Shown piece after piece: positions 9,794 through 19,854 of a DNA stretch of 64,000 nt; positions within the stretch are counted from its first letter, which is position 1, and each line of letters opens with the position of its first letter. Origin of the DNA: a bacterium. Its GTDB lineage: Bacteria > UBA8248. The notes under the pieces are model-generated. The model had not been told where the DNA came from and searched no databases. It worked only from the letters and a program-made list of their open reading frames with translations. Both the position numbers and the translations under genes were made by a program. The DNA lies in NCBI GenBank assembly GCA_022828125.1, contig JAJEJD010000024.1, positions 1 to 64,000 on the forward strand. Reading direction: 5' to 3'.

Positions 9794-11350
9794 CTACGCC
9801 TCGTCTTCGCTCGCGTCTTCGGGCGAATGCGCCGGGCGCACCTGGGGAGCGGCGGCCTGCACCCGCGATACGGCCGCGGCGGCCTGGTGAACGAGGATGG
9901 CGCAATAGTCGACCTCGGCTTCCGACATCTGCCGGGGCGCATCGAAATAGAACGAGGCCAGCCCCACCACTTTTCCCAGCGCGACCATGGGAAAGGCCAC
10001 GGCACCGCCCACCTTTTCGCTCTTGAGCACCTCGGGCGCGCCGTACCATTCGTCGGCGTCGGGCACCTCGACGATCTCCTTTTCCCGGAGGGCGATCCTC
10101 TCCGGCAGGCCGGAGTCGGGGGAAGCGATGGCGCGGCGGTAGTCCCGGCCCAGGCGTGAAGATCGCAACTCGAGGAACCGCTCCGTCGACTCGTCGTACA
10201 ACGCGGCGTAATACCTCTCAGTCGAGAAAAAGCGCGAGACTTCCCGCGTAACGGCGAGGATGACGTCCTGAAAGTGCGCGCCCGCCGCCACGGATTCACT
10301 CATTCTCGAGATGGTGGCGAATTGCTCCGAATCGAGCCGCCGGCCGGGCGCTTCCTCGCCCGCCCCGGACCCTCTCGTCCTGGGAACCGTGGCTTCGCTC
10401 CCTCCGCCGGGCTTCAGAAAGGCAAACAGGGCGAGCGACGCGAGCCAGCCCGCCGCCATCACGCTGATCAGTATCGTCAATCCCGAGTCCGCCTCCGAGC
10501 GCTCCGCCAGACGGACGAGTCGCAATCGCCTCACGCCGAGGTGGAATATGGACTGCGACATCGAGCGTTTGTTCTCGTTCGCGGCGTTGAACGCAGCCGG
10601 GTCGCAGCAAACCGGAACGCCAAGCGTCGAGGCGAGTTCCCTCTTGAAGGCCCCGTCGATGCTATCGGCTAAAAACTTCTCCCCTCGCCTGGCGAAGAGA
10701 ACCTTCTGCTCGGGCTCGGCCAAAAGAAAAACGCTCTCGCCGGGAGCCGATTCTCCCTTTCGCAAGGGCAACAAGGATTCCGCAGAAGTGACGATGCCCC
10801 AAAAACCCTTGGTCGACGCCGAGGGCGCCAACACCAGCACGACCGGTGCGCCGTTCAGTGTGCTCGACTGAACGTCGAATCTCCGCCTCGGCGGTCCCGC
10901 CTCCCCTGCCCGCTTCGATAAGGAGAGAAACGCACGCCTCGCCCCCGACCAGAGACCTTTCTCCTCGGCTCCGGGGGGCGGCATGTTCCCCACCCTGCGC
11001 GAGTCCACGACCCCGCCTTGTCCATCGAGCAGCACCGCGGCGGCGAAGGATTCTCTCGATTCCGCGCCCAGGAGGAACGAAAGCGCTTTCCCCTCCCTGT
11101 TCGCGACGCCCGATACCGCCGCCATGAGAAGCTCGGCCCCCTGAATCTTTCCGAGGAGAGAGTCGACGCGACCCCGCATCCTCGTTTTAAGGTCCTGCAG
11201 GCGCCTCGCGTCGCGCTCCGTGTGTCGGCTCAGGAGCGCACCCTGGACGGCCCGATGGGCGAAATAAGCCGCACCCGTGGCAAACAGGGCCGTGATGAGC
11301 GCAAAAAGCAGGAGAGGAGAGATTGTTTTGGGGGATTTTTCGTCCATCAC
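9794..11350 (-). CDS. Membrane-anchored GAF-domain sensor protein
   Basis: TM1 LLLFALITALFATGAAYFAHRAV, extracytoplasmic region, TM2 LISVMAAGWLASLALFAFL, then GAF-like FQDVILAVTREVSRFFSTERYYAALYDE...VGGAVAFPMVALGKVVGLASFYF. Confidence 0.65.
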   Translation of the reverse strand: MMDEKSPKTISPLLLFALITALFATGAAYFAHRAVQGALLSRHTERDARRLQDLKTRMRGRVDSLLGKIQGAELLMAAVSGVANREGKALSFLLGAESRESFAAAVLLDGQGGVVDSRRVGNMPPPGAEEKGLWSGARRAFLSLSKRAGEAGPPRRRFDVQSSTLNGAPVVLVLAPSASTKGFWGIVTSAESLLPLRKGESAPGESVFLLAEPEQKVLFARRGEKFLADSIDGAFKRELASTLGVPVCCDPAAFNAANENKRSMSQSIFHLGVRRLRLVRLAERSEADSGLTILISVMAAGWLASLALFAFLKPGGGSEATVPRTRGSGAGEEAPGRRLDSEQFATISRMSESVAAGAHFQDVILAVTREVSRFFSTERYYAALYDESTERFLELRSSRLGRDYRRAIASPDSGLPERIALREKEIVEVPDADEWYGAPEVLKSEKVGGAVAFPMVALGKVVGLASFYFDAPRQMSEAEVDYCAILVHQAAAAVSRVQAAAPQVRPAHSPEDASEDEA

Positions 11351-11437
11351 ACGTCGGCCGAAGCCCCGGCAGGGCGCAACGCCCCAACCGAGGAAAAGCG
11401 ATACGCCCGCGCATCGTCGGGCGACGACCGGAACCGT

Positions 11438-12535
11438 CTAGCCAGTGGGCGCCCCGTTCGTTTTCGGCGCCCCACCATAGAGTTTTTCCGAGAAGTGGCA
11501 CGCCGCGAAATGACCCGTGCTGATTTCGCGCATCGGCGGCTCCTCCGCGACGCACCTGTCTTCCTTGTAGGGACACCTCGTATGGAATCTGCACCCCGAG
11601 GGAGGGTTCACGGGACTGGGCACGTCGCCGGTCAGGATCATGCGTTTTTTCTTGAGCGTCGGGTCCGGAATCGGCACGGCGGAGAGCAGGGCCTCGGTAT
11701 AGGGATGCTTCGGCTCCATCACCACCTTGTCGGCCGAGGCCATCTCCACGATCTTGCCCAGATACATGACGGCGATGCGGTCACTTACGTGCTGGACGAC
11801 GGCCAGATCGTGCGCGATGAGCACGAACGCGATTCCGTATTCTTTTTGCAGGTCTTCGAGCAGATTGATCACCTGCGCCTGAATCGACACGTCGAGCGCG
11901 CTGACGGGCTCGTCCGCGATGATGAGTTTGGGGTTGAGCGCCAGGGCGCGGGCGATACCGATGCGCTGGCGCTGCCCGCCCGAGAACTCGTGCGGATAGC
12001 GACGTATATGCTCGGGCCTCAAGCCCACCCGGTGGAGAAGGGAGGCGACTTGTTCTTCTTTTTCCTTTCCTTTGGCGATGCCGTGGATGGTCAGCGGCTC
12101 GCCGACGATGCTGCCCACCGTCATGCGCGGGTTCAGGGAAGCATACGGGTCCTGAAAGATGATCTGCATCTCGCGTCTGAGCCTGCGCATCGACTCCCTG
12201 TTCAGGGAGCAGACGTCCGTGCCCTGGAAGCTCACCTCGCCCGAGGTCGGCTCGATGAGGCGCAGGACGGCCCGTCCGGTCGTGGATTTGCCGCATCCAC
12301 TCTCCCCGACGAGCCCGAGCGTCTCGCCCGGCTCCAGATCGAAACTTATCCCGTCCACGGCGCGCACATAGTTGCGAATCCGGGAGAATACGCCCCCGCG
12401 CACCGGGAAGTGCTTCACCATATCTCTTACTTCGAGTAGTTTCTCGGCCACGGCCACGCCTTTCCTGTCCAGTGAAAATCCGAGTTGCAAAATAACGTAT
12501 ATCCAGTTTCTATCATTGCGGCCACCGGCGGGCAA
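11438..12535 (-). CDS. Oligopeptide/dipeptide ABC transporter ATP-binding protein (DppF/OppF-like)
   Basis: Walker [21 protein letters not shown], signature [16 protein letters not shown]-terminal [10 protein letters not shown] motif. Confidence 0.92.
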   Translation of the reverse strand: MPAGGRNDRNWIYVILQLGFSLDRKGVAVAEKLLEVRDMVKHFPVRGGVFSRIRNYVRAVDGISFDLEPGETLGLVGESGCGKSTTGRAVLRLIEPTSGEVSFQGTDVCSLNRESMRRLRREMQIIFQDPYASLNPRMTVGSIVGEPLTIHGIAKGKEKEEQVASLLHRVGLRPEHIRRYPHEFSGGQRQRIGIARALALNPKLIIADEPVSALDVSIQAQVINLLEDLQKEYGIAFVLIAHDLAVVQHVSDRIAVMYLGKIVEMASADKVVMEPKHPYTEALLSAVPIPDPTLKKKRMILTGDVPSPVNPPSGCRFHTRCPYKEDRCVAEEPPMREISTGHFAACHFSEKLYGGAPKTNGAPTG

Positions 12536-12700
12536 GTCTCGAAGAATCTATCGACGCAATTGAAGAACCCATCCTCCGCCCCTAGCCGCACAGGCAACTA
12601 TGCCAGGCAAGGCCTCTTCCATTTTTTCCCTGGCGGGCCGCACGCGCGCGAGGCCGTTGATTATCGCATCCCGTTTTGCTAGGTTTGGCGGTCAACCCGT

Positions 12701-13192
12701 TTGGGTGGGAACCATTTGGCGATACCATTCCCCATGAATGCGCGCGAACGCGCATCGGGGCGAAAACGCTTTTCAATGGAGAGGGAAATGGCGGAAGAAG
12801 AAAAAGAAGAAGAAACAAACGAAGCCGAAGCGCCTGAGCAGCCTGAACAAGACGAGGCGCCAGAACAAGCGGGCCCCGTTCTGACAGCGAAAGAGATCGA
12901 CAAGATGAACGTGCCCAAGCTCAAGGAAGCCGCCTTGGCCTACGGCGGAAAGATATCGGGCGTCCACGGCATGGACAAGACCCAGTTGATCCGGGCGCTC
13001 AAGGAGATAAACGACATTCCTTTGCTCGAGGCGAAGCGCACCTCCAAAATAGACAGGAGCGCCGTCAAGCAACAGATCAAGTCCCTCAAGAACATACGGG
13101 ACCAGCATATCGAGGCGAAAGACGGCGTTCAGCTCAAGCGCGTGAGAAGACGCATCAAATCGCTTCGCAGAAAACTGGTGCGAACCGCTTAA
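12701..13192 (+). CDS. Rho N-terminal/SAP-like domain hypothetical protein, acidic N-terminus and basic C-terminus
   Basis: LTAKEIDKMNVPKLKEAALAYGGKISGVHGMDKTQLIRALKE; start may be the internal Met at 12776 or 12788. Confidence 0.55.
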   Translation: MGGNHLAIPFPMNARERASGRKRFSMEREMAEEEKEEETNEAEAPEQPEQDEAPEQAGPVLTAKEIDKMNVPKLKEAALAYGGKISGVHGMDKTQLIRALKEINDIPLLEAKRTSKIDRSAVKQQIKSLKNIRDQHIEAKDGVQLKRVRRRIKSLRRKLVRTA

Positions 13193-13208
13193 GTTCAAGA
13201 ACGATTCT

Positions 13209-14216
13209 TTGCCCCCGGGAGAAACGATGCCCGCACACATATCCTTGCCTCTGTCCTCGAACGGGGCCGTGAGTTTCATAGACCACATACGGGAGGACAC
13301 TTCCCTCCTGGATCGCACCGAACTCACCACGCTGCAGATCAACGTGGGCAAATACTGCAACCAGACTTGCGCGCACTGCCATGTGGGCGCCGGCCCGCAC
13401 CGCAAGGAGATCATGACCGAGGAGACGGCGAACCGCATCATCGAATGGCTCGAGGATACGCAGATCCCCACCGTCGACATCACGGGGGGCGCGCCCGAAC
13501 TCAACGCCCATTTCAGGCGCATCGTCAGCAGCGCCCGCCGCAAGGGCCGCCACGTGATGGTTCGCTGCAACCTCACGGTCGTCTACGAGCCGGGCCAGGA
13601 GGATCTGATCGACTTCTACCGCGATAACCGGGTGGAGCTCATCTGCTCGCTGCCCTGTTACCTCGAAGACAACGTGGACGCCCAGCGCGGAGACGGCGTT
13701 TTTGAAAAGTCCATCCGCGTGCTGCGGGACCTGAACGAGGCGGGGTTCGGCCCGCCGGGAGAACTGGAGCTGAACCTCGTCTACAACCCCGTGGACGATA
13801 ATCTCCCGCCACCCCAGGAAGCGCTCGAGGCGGACTACAAACGCGAACTCCTCAAGCGCTACGGCATCCGCTTCCATCATCTCTACACCATCACCAACAT
13901 GCCCATCACCCGTTTCGCCAGTTATTTGAAGGTGAACGGCAAACTGGATTCCTACATGGCCACGCTGCGCGAAGCCTACAACCCCGAGACGCTCCCCGGC
14001 CTGATGTGCCGAAACCTCATCAGCGTGGGGTGGGACGGTGTCTTGTACGATTGCGACTTCAACCAGATGCTCGACATGTCCCTGGGCAACGGAACGCCCC
14101 TGAAACTGTGGGACATCTCGCCGGAAGACCTGCTGGGCCGGGAAATTCTGCTGGGCGATCATTGCTTCGGCTGCACGGCGGGGGCGGGTTCGTCCTGCGG
14201 AGGCGCTCTGTCCTAG
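13209..14216 (+). CDS. Radical SAM protein, ArsS-like (arsenosugar biosynthesis)
   Basis: TTLQINVGKYCNQTCAHCHVGAGPHRKE (CxxxCxxC); Cys-rich C-terminus DHCFGCTAGAGSSCGGAL. Confidence 0.82.
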   Translation: MPPGETMPAHISLPLSSNGAVSFIDHIREDTSLLDRTELTTLQINVGKYCNQTCAHCHVGAGPHRKEIMTEETANRIIEWLEDTQIPTVDITGGAPELNAHFRRIVSSARRKGRHVMVRCNLTVVYEPGQEDLIDFYRDNRVELICSLPCYLEDNVDAQRGDGVFEKSIRVLRDLNEAGFGPPGELELNLVYNPVDDNLPPPQEALEADYKRELLKRYGIRFHHLYTITNMPITRFASYLKVNGKLDSYMATLREAYNPETLPGLMCRNLISVGWDGVLYDCDFNQMLDMSLGNGTPLKLWDISPEDLLGREILLGDHCFGCTAGAGSSCGGALS

Positions 14217-14352
14217 GGGGCGGAATCGCCGGAAATATTTCTGGTTTCCTTCCAGCCGTCAAGTTATCATGTCGTCCACGAGATTGCCTCGATATTCTCG
14301 AATAAGCCATGTTCCGGCACCGCGACACGACGTGAATACGGAGTGAATTCCA

Positions 14353-15156
14353 TTGTCTTGCCCGACGAGAGGAACCAGACATCGATTTCCATGGCTGCGC
14401 GGACTGCTCGCCCTCGTCTTGAGCCTCGCTCTTTTGAGCGCGCCGGCTCATGTCGCTTGGGGTTCGAACCACGACATCGACGAAGAAGAACAAACGGTTG
14501 AATCCATCGACCCGTTCGAGGACTTCAACCGCGCGGTCTTCGGTTTCAACGAGGCGCTCGACGCCGTCATTTTCCTCCCGCTCGCAAAGATATACCGGGC
14601 CATATTCCCGAAACCCATCCGCGATACGTTCCGCAATTTCATGCGCAACCTGAACGCCCCCTTCATATTGGCGAACGACATCCTCCAGGGGGAGGGAGAG
14701 CGCGCCGGTATGACCCTGAGCCGGTTTCTGGTAAACACCACCCTGGGCGTGGGAGGATTGTTCGACGTGGCGGCGGGTATGGGCGTGCCGTATCACGAGG
14801 AGGATTTCGGCCAGACCCTCGGCGTGTGGGGCATGGAAGAAGGCGCATACATCGTGCTCCCCATTCTGGGGCCGTCAACGGTCCGGGACGGCCTGGGCAA
14901 GGTGGGGGACGCCTTCATCAATCCGCTCAACTACCTGAGCACCGCCGGTGACGATGCGGAGAAAATCATCTTCGGACACAGACACAATATAGCGGATTTT
15001 CTTTTCGGTGCGAGGCTCCTGGAGGTGGTCGACGCCCGCGAGCGTCTCATCGAACCCATCGAACTGCTCAAGAAAGACCCGCTTGCGCTTGACTACTACA
15101 CCCTGATCCGCAGCGTCTTCCTCCAGCGGCGAAATAAAGAAATTCTGAACAAATAA
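14353..15156 (+). CDS. mlaA: MlaA (VacJ) family lipid-asymmetry lipoprotein
   Basis: DPFEDFNRAVFGFNEALDA...RFLVNTTLGVGGLFDVAAGMGVPYHEEDFGQTLGVWGMEEGAYIVLPILGPSTVRDGLG. Confidence 0.9.
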   Translation: MSCPTRGTRHRFPWLRGLLALVLSLALLSAPAHVAWGSNHDIDEEEQTVESIDPFEDFNRAVFGFNEALDAVIFLPLAKIYRAIFPKPIRDTFRNFMRNLNAPFILANDILQGEGERAGMTLSRFLVNTTLGVGGLFDVAAGMGVPYHEEDFGQTLGVWGMEEGAYIVLPILGPSTVRDGLGKVGDAFINPLNYLSTAGDDAEKIIFGHRHNIADFLFGARLLEVVDARERLIEPIELLKKDPLALDYYTLIRSVFLQRRNKEILNK

Positions 15157-15259
15157 AAAGACCCTGCCGGAACGCGCGCGGGTTCCCGCCATATACGATG
15201 CCCCTGGTCTTTCGCTTCATATCTCGTAGTGCTTTTCATACGCGGAAGAATGCTGCAAA

Positions 15260-15886
15260 ATGGGGGGCCGTGATTTTTCTTGTCCGGAGGTTTTCTTGGA
15301 AATTCTTGTCCCTGTCATCATCGTGGGGTGTATCACTTACGACATCGGCTCGGTTTCCGCTGCCTGGTTCGCTGCAAAGGCGCGCGGGATCGATTTGCGC
15401 GTGTACGGAAGCGGACAACTCGATTTCGCGAACGCCTGGATGGTGCTGGGAGATCGCGTGGGCGCGCTCGTGTTCATCGCCGATTTCCTGAAGGCGCAAC
15501 TGGCATTGGGCTTTGCGTGGTACATGAGCGATTCTCCCTGGATCGTCGCTCTGGCCTTCGTCTGCGTGGTGTTGGGCGAGATACTGCCGGTGTTTCACGG
15601 GTTCTGGGGCGGACGCGGGACGGCGACCACATGCGGCGCGCTGCTCGGCGTATCGCCCTTGTCCCTGGCGATCTGCGCGACCATCGCGCTGCTCATCGCC
15701 GTCGTAACCGGCAGGCGCGACCACGCGGAACTCATCGCCATACTGCTCCTGCCTGCCGTCATCATCTTCGTGAGCAAGGGAGACATCCCCCTGATGTGCG
15801 CCACCGTCATCATCGCCGCGATGCTGCTCTTGAAGCGCAGAAAGTTGGTTGACGAACTGCTCGGCATCGGAAAAGACGAAAACTAG
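15260..15886 (+). CDS. Divergent PlsY-like glycerol-3-phosphate acyltransferase
   Basis: Polytopic; DIGSVSAAWFAAKARGIDLRVYGSGQLDFANAWMVLG...GRGTATTCGALLGVSPLSLAICA resembles PlsY with altered motifs; likely start is TTG near 15296. Confidence 0.6.
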   Translation: MGGRDFSCPEVFLEILVPVIIVGCITYDIGSVSAAWFAAKARGIDLRVYGSGQLDFANAWMVLGDRVGALVFIADFLKAQLALGFAWYMSDSPWIVALAFVCVVLGEILPVFHGFWGGRGTATTCGALLGVSPLSLAICATIALLIAVVTGRRDHAELIAILLLPAVIIFVSKGDIPLMCATVIIAAMLLLKRRKLVDELLGIGKDEN

Positions 15887-15904
15887 GCAAACGCCCCTGG
15901 GTCC

Positions 15905-16903
15905 TCAGGGTTTCAGAATCACCTTGACGGCGGCGTCCGGCTTGTCCTGAACGGCGAACGCCTCGGGAGCTTCATCGAGGTCCAGCACATGGGAAATCAG
16001 AGGCCGGCGCCGGATCTTCCCGCTTTCCACAAGCTCGATGGCGCGGCGGTAGTCGTCCCCGGTCCAGGTCCATGACCCGTGGATGGTGACGTGTTTGCGC
16101 ACCACCTGGTTGAAGTCCAGATCCCCGAGGTGCTCGAACAGGGCGACCAGCACCAGACGGCCGTAGTCCTGCTTCAGCATGAGCAGGCCCTCGTTCGGCG
16201 AAGACGGCGCGCCGGCGCAGTCGATCACCAGATCGGCGTTGCCGCCTCGAACGCCGAAACGCTCCACCGGCCTGGCGCCGCCCGTGAGTTCTATCACGGC
16301 TTCCACCGGGTCGGTTTCGCTCAGGTTGACGGTGGCGTCGGCGCCGAGATTTTCGGCCATGTTCAGGCGGCGCTCGGAGGCGTCGACGACGATGATGCGG
16401 CAGTCGACGATCGCCCGGATGGCCTGGACGCAGCCTAAACCGATGATGCCCGCGCCCAGAACGACCACCGTCTCACCGGCCGCGGGCTGGCCCAGGGACA
16501 CGCCGTGCAGGGAGGTGGCCAGCGGTTCGAGCGTCGCGCCCTCCTCGAAGCTGACGGACTCCGGCAGGATGTGCGGGCTGCGCTCGCTTACGCGTACCGG
16601 CACGTACTCCGCAAAACCGCCGTGGCCCAGCCCGGTGATGCGGTCCCCGACGGAAAAGCCGCTGACCTTCTCCCCCACCTCGACGATTTCACCGCTCAGT
16701 TCATGACCCATGATGCGGCGCTTGTCGTCGATCCGGCGGCCCAGGACCTCGAACATACCGAGGCGGTACATGTGCAGGTCGGAGCCGCAAATGCCGCACG
16801 CCCTGACGCGCACCAATACGTCATTTTCGCCGGCGCTTGGCCGCTCCACCTGCTCCACCCGGATGTCCCGCGGCCCGTGATAAACGGCTGCTTTCATCTG
16901 CAT
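15905..16903 (-). CDS. Zinc-binding alcohol/sorbitol-type dehydrogenase
   Basis: VRACGICGSDLHMYR...GHELSGEIVEVGEKVSGFSVGDRI...VVLGAGIIGLGCVQAIRA. Confidence 0.88.
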   Translation of the reverse strand: MQMKAAVYHGPRDIRVEQVERPSAGENDVLVRVRACGICGSDLHMYRLGMFEVLGRRIDDKRRIMGHELSGEIVEVGEKVSGFSVGDRITGLGHGGFAEYVPVRVSERSPHILPESVSFEEGATLEPLATSLHGVSLGQPAAGETVVVLGAGIIGLGCVQAIRAIVDCRIIVVDASERRLNMAENLGADATVNLSETDPVEAVIELTGGARPVERFGVRGGNADLVIDCAGAPSSPNEGLLMLKQDYGRLVLVALFEHLGDLDFNQVVRKHVTIHGSWTWTGDDYRRAIELVESGKIRRRPLISHVLDLDEAPEAFAVQDKPDAAVKVILKP

Positions 16904-16984
16904 ACCTGGTTCCTTCTGCTTGGGCAGCGCCGGGCCGCCTGTATCAGCGAATCATGCGCGCGGCCCGGGCTCTCGCCTTGAAAA

Positions 16985-17275
16985 CCACCCCCCCCCCTAC
17001 CCCTCCTTGAGAGGGTTGTTGAAAAAGTCTCGATGAACGAAAAATGGCGAATTATGGCCGCGCTCGCCCACAGATGAAAATTTCAACCGTAGGGGCGGGC
17101 CTCCGTGCCCGCCCGTATCGGGAATGTCCATGCCCGTAAGAGGCCTCGGACAGGCACGGAGGCCTGTCCCTACAGCGAACAATCTCGAAGGTCGGATAGG
17201 GTTTTCAACAACCCCTTGACAGGGAGGTATAAAAGCGATGCCCCCCGACAAGGACTTCTTCAACAACCCCTTACA
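16985..17275. repeat. Composite palindromic/MITE-like intergenic region
   Basis: GGGTTGTTGAAAAAGTC near 17012 and inverted TTTTCAACAACCCC at about 17206 and 17252; enclosed hairpins GGGGCGGGCCTCCGTGCCCGCCC and GGACAGGCACGGAGGCCTGTCC. Confidence 0.6.
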
Positions 17276-18698
17276 ACCCAGGACGCCGGCTCCGCAGCTC
17301 GGGCGTCGCCGTCTCGTAGGCGTGGACCGCGCGCAGCACCTCCGCCTCCTCCCAGGGGCGGCCTATCACCTGAAGCGACATGGGCATGCCCTCTTTTTCC
17401 GAAAACCCGGTGGGCACCACCGCCGCCGGGAATCCCGTCAGGTTCTGGTGGGTGAGAAACGGCATCGTCAGCCCCAGGGAGTAATCCACCTCCTCGCCGT
17501 TGATATGGGCCATCAAGTCGTCGAGCCGCGGGGCGATGCAGGGCAGGGCGAGCGTCAGGATGACGTCCACCCGCTCGAAGAGATCGAGCACCTTGCGTCT
17601 CAGTATTTCCCGCTCGCGCCCCGCACGGATGTACTCGTCCAGGTCGGCGCCCGCGAGGCTCGCCTCCACCCGCTCCCGAGTCGAGGGGCCGTAGCCGTCG
17701 GGGTCTTGCTCATAGAGCGGCCTGTGGAACTCGGCGAACTCGCACTGGATGATAACGCGGCTCACAGCCATCAAGCGCTCCGCATCGGTGAAGGGCAGCG
17801 TCTCGACCCGCGCTCCCGACTCGCGGAAGGCGTCGACGGCCCGCTCGAAAGCCCCCACCACCTCCGCGTCCGCCTCGAAATCGCCCGAAAGACCGGGGCA
17901 AAGACCCACCCTTAAGCCCACCGCGCCCTCCCCGAGCCGGGCGGAGAAGTCGGGGACCGGCGCGTTGCGGCTGTAGGGATCCTGCGCGTCGTAGCCCGCC
18001 ATCCCCTGCAAGAAGAGAGCGGCGTCTTTTGCCGAGCGCGCTATCGGCCCCACATGGTCGTAGCTCAGGCAGTTGGGGCAGACGCCGCGCAGGCTCACCC
18101 GCCCGTGGGTGGGCTTGAGTCCCACGAGCCCGCAAAGCGCCGAAGGCCCGCGGATCGAACTGCCCGTGTCCGTCCCGATGGCGGCGGGGCAAAGGCCGGC
18201 GGCGACGGATGCGCCCGACCCCGTGCTCGAGCCTCCCGTCATGCGCCCGGTGTCCCACGGGTTGCGCGCCGTGCCGAAGTGGACGTTTTCGCTCATCGGC
18301 CCCGAGGCGAACTCCTGGGTATGGCACTTGCCCAGCAGAATCGCGCCGGCGCGCTTCAAGCGGGCGACGCATTCCGCGTCCTCCTCGGGCACGTTGTCGC
18401 GGAAAAAACTCGAACCGCGCGTCGTCCGCACGCCCGCCGTGTCGACGATGTCCTTGACCCCGTAGGGAACCCCGTGCAGGGGACCCAGCCTGCGGCCGGC
18501 GGCGATTTCCTCCTGCGCGCGCTTCGCCTCGGCCAGCGCGGCGTCCGCCGTCACTTCGAGAAAGCCCAGGATGGTGGGATTCAGCGAATCGATGCGGCGC
18601 AGGAACGCCTCGACCACTTCCACGGGAGAAAGCTCGCCCTCCCCGATTCGTTCTGAAAGCTCGTGAAGCCCGAGCCGGCAGATATCGTCTGTGCTCAT
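17271..18698 (-). CDS. Amidase (GatA-like amidase signature family)
   Basis: GVPYGVKDIVDTAGVRTTRGSSFF...DTGRMTGGSSTGSGASVAAGLCPAAIGTDTGSSIRGPSALCGLVGLKPTHGRVS. Confidence 0.93.
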   Translation of the reverse strand: MSTDDICRLGLHELSERIGEGELSPVEVVEAFLRRIDSLNPTILGFLEVTADAALAEAKRAQEEIAAGRRLGPLHGVPYGVKDIVDTAGVRTTRGSSFFRDNVPEEDAECVARLKRAGAILLGKCHTQEFASGPMSENVHFGTARNPWDTGRMTGGSSTGSGASVAAGLCPAAIGTDTGSSIRGPSALCGLVGLKPTHGRVSLRGVCPNCLSYDHVGPIARSAKDAALFLQGMAGYDAQDPYSRNAPVPDFSARLGEGAVGLRVGLCPGLSGDFEADAEVVGAFERAVDAFRESGARVETLPFTDAERLMAVSRVIIQCEFAEFHRPLYEQDPDGYGPSTRERVEASLAGADLDEYIRAGREREILRRKVLDLFERVDVILTLALPCIAPRLDDLMAHINGEEVDYSLGLTMPFLTHQNLTGFPAAVVPTGFSEKEGMPMSLQVIGRPWEEAEVLRAVHAYETATPELRSRRPGL

Positions 18699-18996
18699 GG
18701 TATGCCCTCCTGGGAAACGATCCTGTCTCCCGGGTATGAAAAAATCTCCCGCCAAAAATCACTTTTATCCGATGACGCGCATCCCGATGCGAACGGAACC
18801 GCGTGAGATTCCTGATTTTTCGTAAATGGTATTGAAGGTCATACCATTGCATTTTAACACGATTATGATATAGTTCGGAGCATACATTTCATACCATATA
18901 TCATCCTCTTCCCTGGAAGGAGAGATGCAGCGTTTTTGACTGCCGGCGCAGTCCCTCCTTCCATCGCGCCGAACCCCTTTCGCTGGGGGCATGCGT

Positions 18997-19854
18997 ATGA
19001 CCTTCTGGCTCACCCAGATATTCAACGGCGTCTCCTACGGCGCCATTGTCTTCCTGCTGGCCATGGGCCTCTCCCTGATATTCGGCGTCATGAAGGTAAT
19101 CAACGTCACGCACGGGACCTACTTCCTCGTGGGCGCATACTTCGGACTCACGACCCTCAAGCAGACGGGGAATTTTTTCCTCGCCATCCTGATCGGCGGA
19201 ATCGCGATCGCCATTATGGGCATCGTGATCGAGCGCGTCTTCCTGCGCCGCCTTCAGGGAAACGACCTGGGCCAGGTGCTCATCACCATGGGCTTCGTTC
19301 TCGTTCTTCAGGACGCGATTCTCGTCATCTGGGGGCCTGATCCGGTCAGCATGGATGCGCCGAAGTTCCTGGCCAGCACGGGACGGATCGGGGGGTTCTC
19401 CTTCCCGATGTACAGGTTGTTCCTCATCGTATTCGCCGCGGTAACGGCGGCGGCGCTGTGGTTCTTCGAGAGCAGGACCAAAATCGGCTCCTCGGTGAGA
19501 GCCGCCGTCGACGACGTGGAGATGGCGGGCGGGATGGGGGTGAACGTGCCCGTCGTGTTCAGCCTCGTCTTCGGGCTCGGCTCGTTCCTGGCCGGCATGA
19601 GCGGCGTTCTGGCGGCTCCGTGGCTCGGCATCCAGGCGGGGCTTGACTTCGAGATCCTGCCCTTCGCCTTCGTCGCCATCATCGTGGGCGGCATGGGCAG
19701 CCTGAAAGGCGCGGTCGTCGCCAGCCTGCTCGTCGGCATCATCGACAATCTGGGCAAAACCTTCTTTCCCGAATTCGCGTATTTCACCCTGTTCCTGCCG
19801 ATGGCCGTCATTCTCGCCATTCGTCCCTCCGGGCTGTTCGGGAGAGCGATGTGA
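18997..19854 (+). CDS. livH: Branched-chain amino-acid-type ABC transporter permease (LivH)
   Basis: MTFWLTQIFNGVSYGAIVFLLAMGLSLIFGVMKVINVTHG. Confidence 0.92.
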   Translation: MTFWLTQIFNGVSYGAIVFLLAMGLSLIFGVMKVINVTHGTYFLVGAYFGLTTLKQTGNFFLAILIGGIAIAIMGIVIERVFLRRLQGNDLGQVLITMGFVLVLQDAILVIWGPDPVSMDAPKFLASTGRIGGFSFPMYRLFLIVFAAVTAAALWFFESRTKIGSSVRAAVDDVEMAGGMGVNVPVVFSLVFGLGSFLAGMSGVLAAPWLGIQAGLDFEILPFAFVAIIVGGMGSLKGAVVASLLVGIIDNLGKTFFPEFAYFTLFLPMAVILAIRPSGLFGRAM

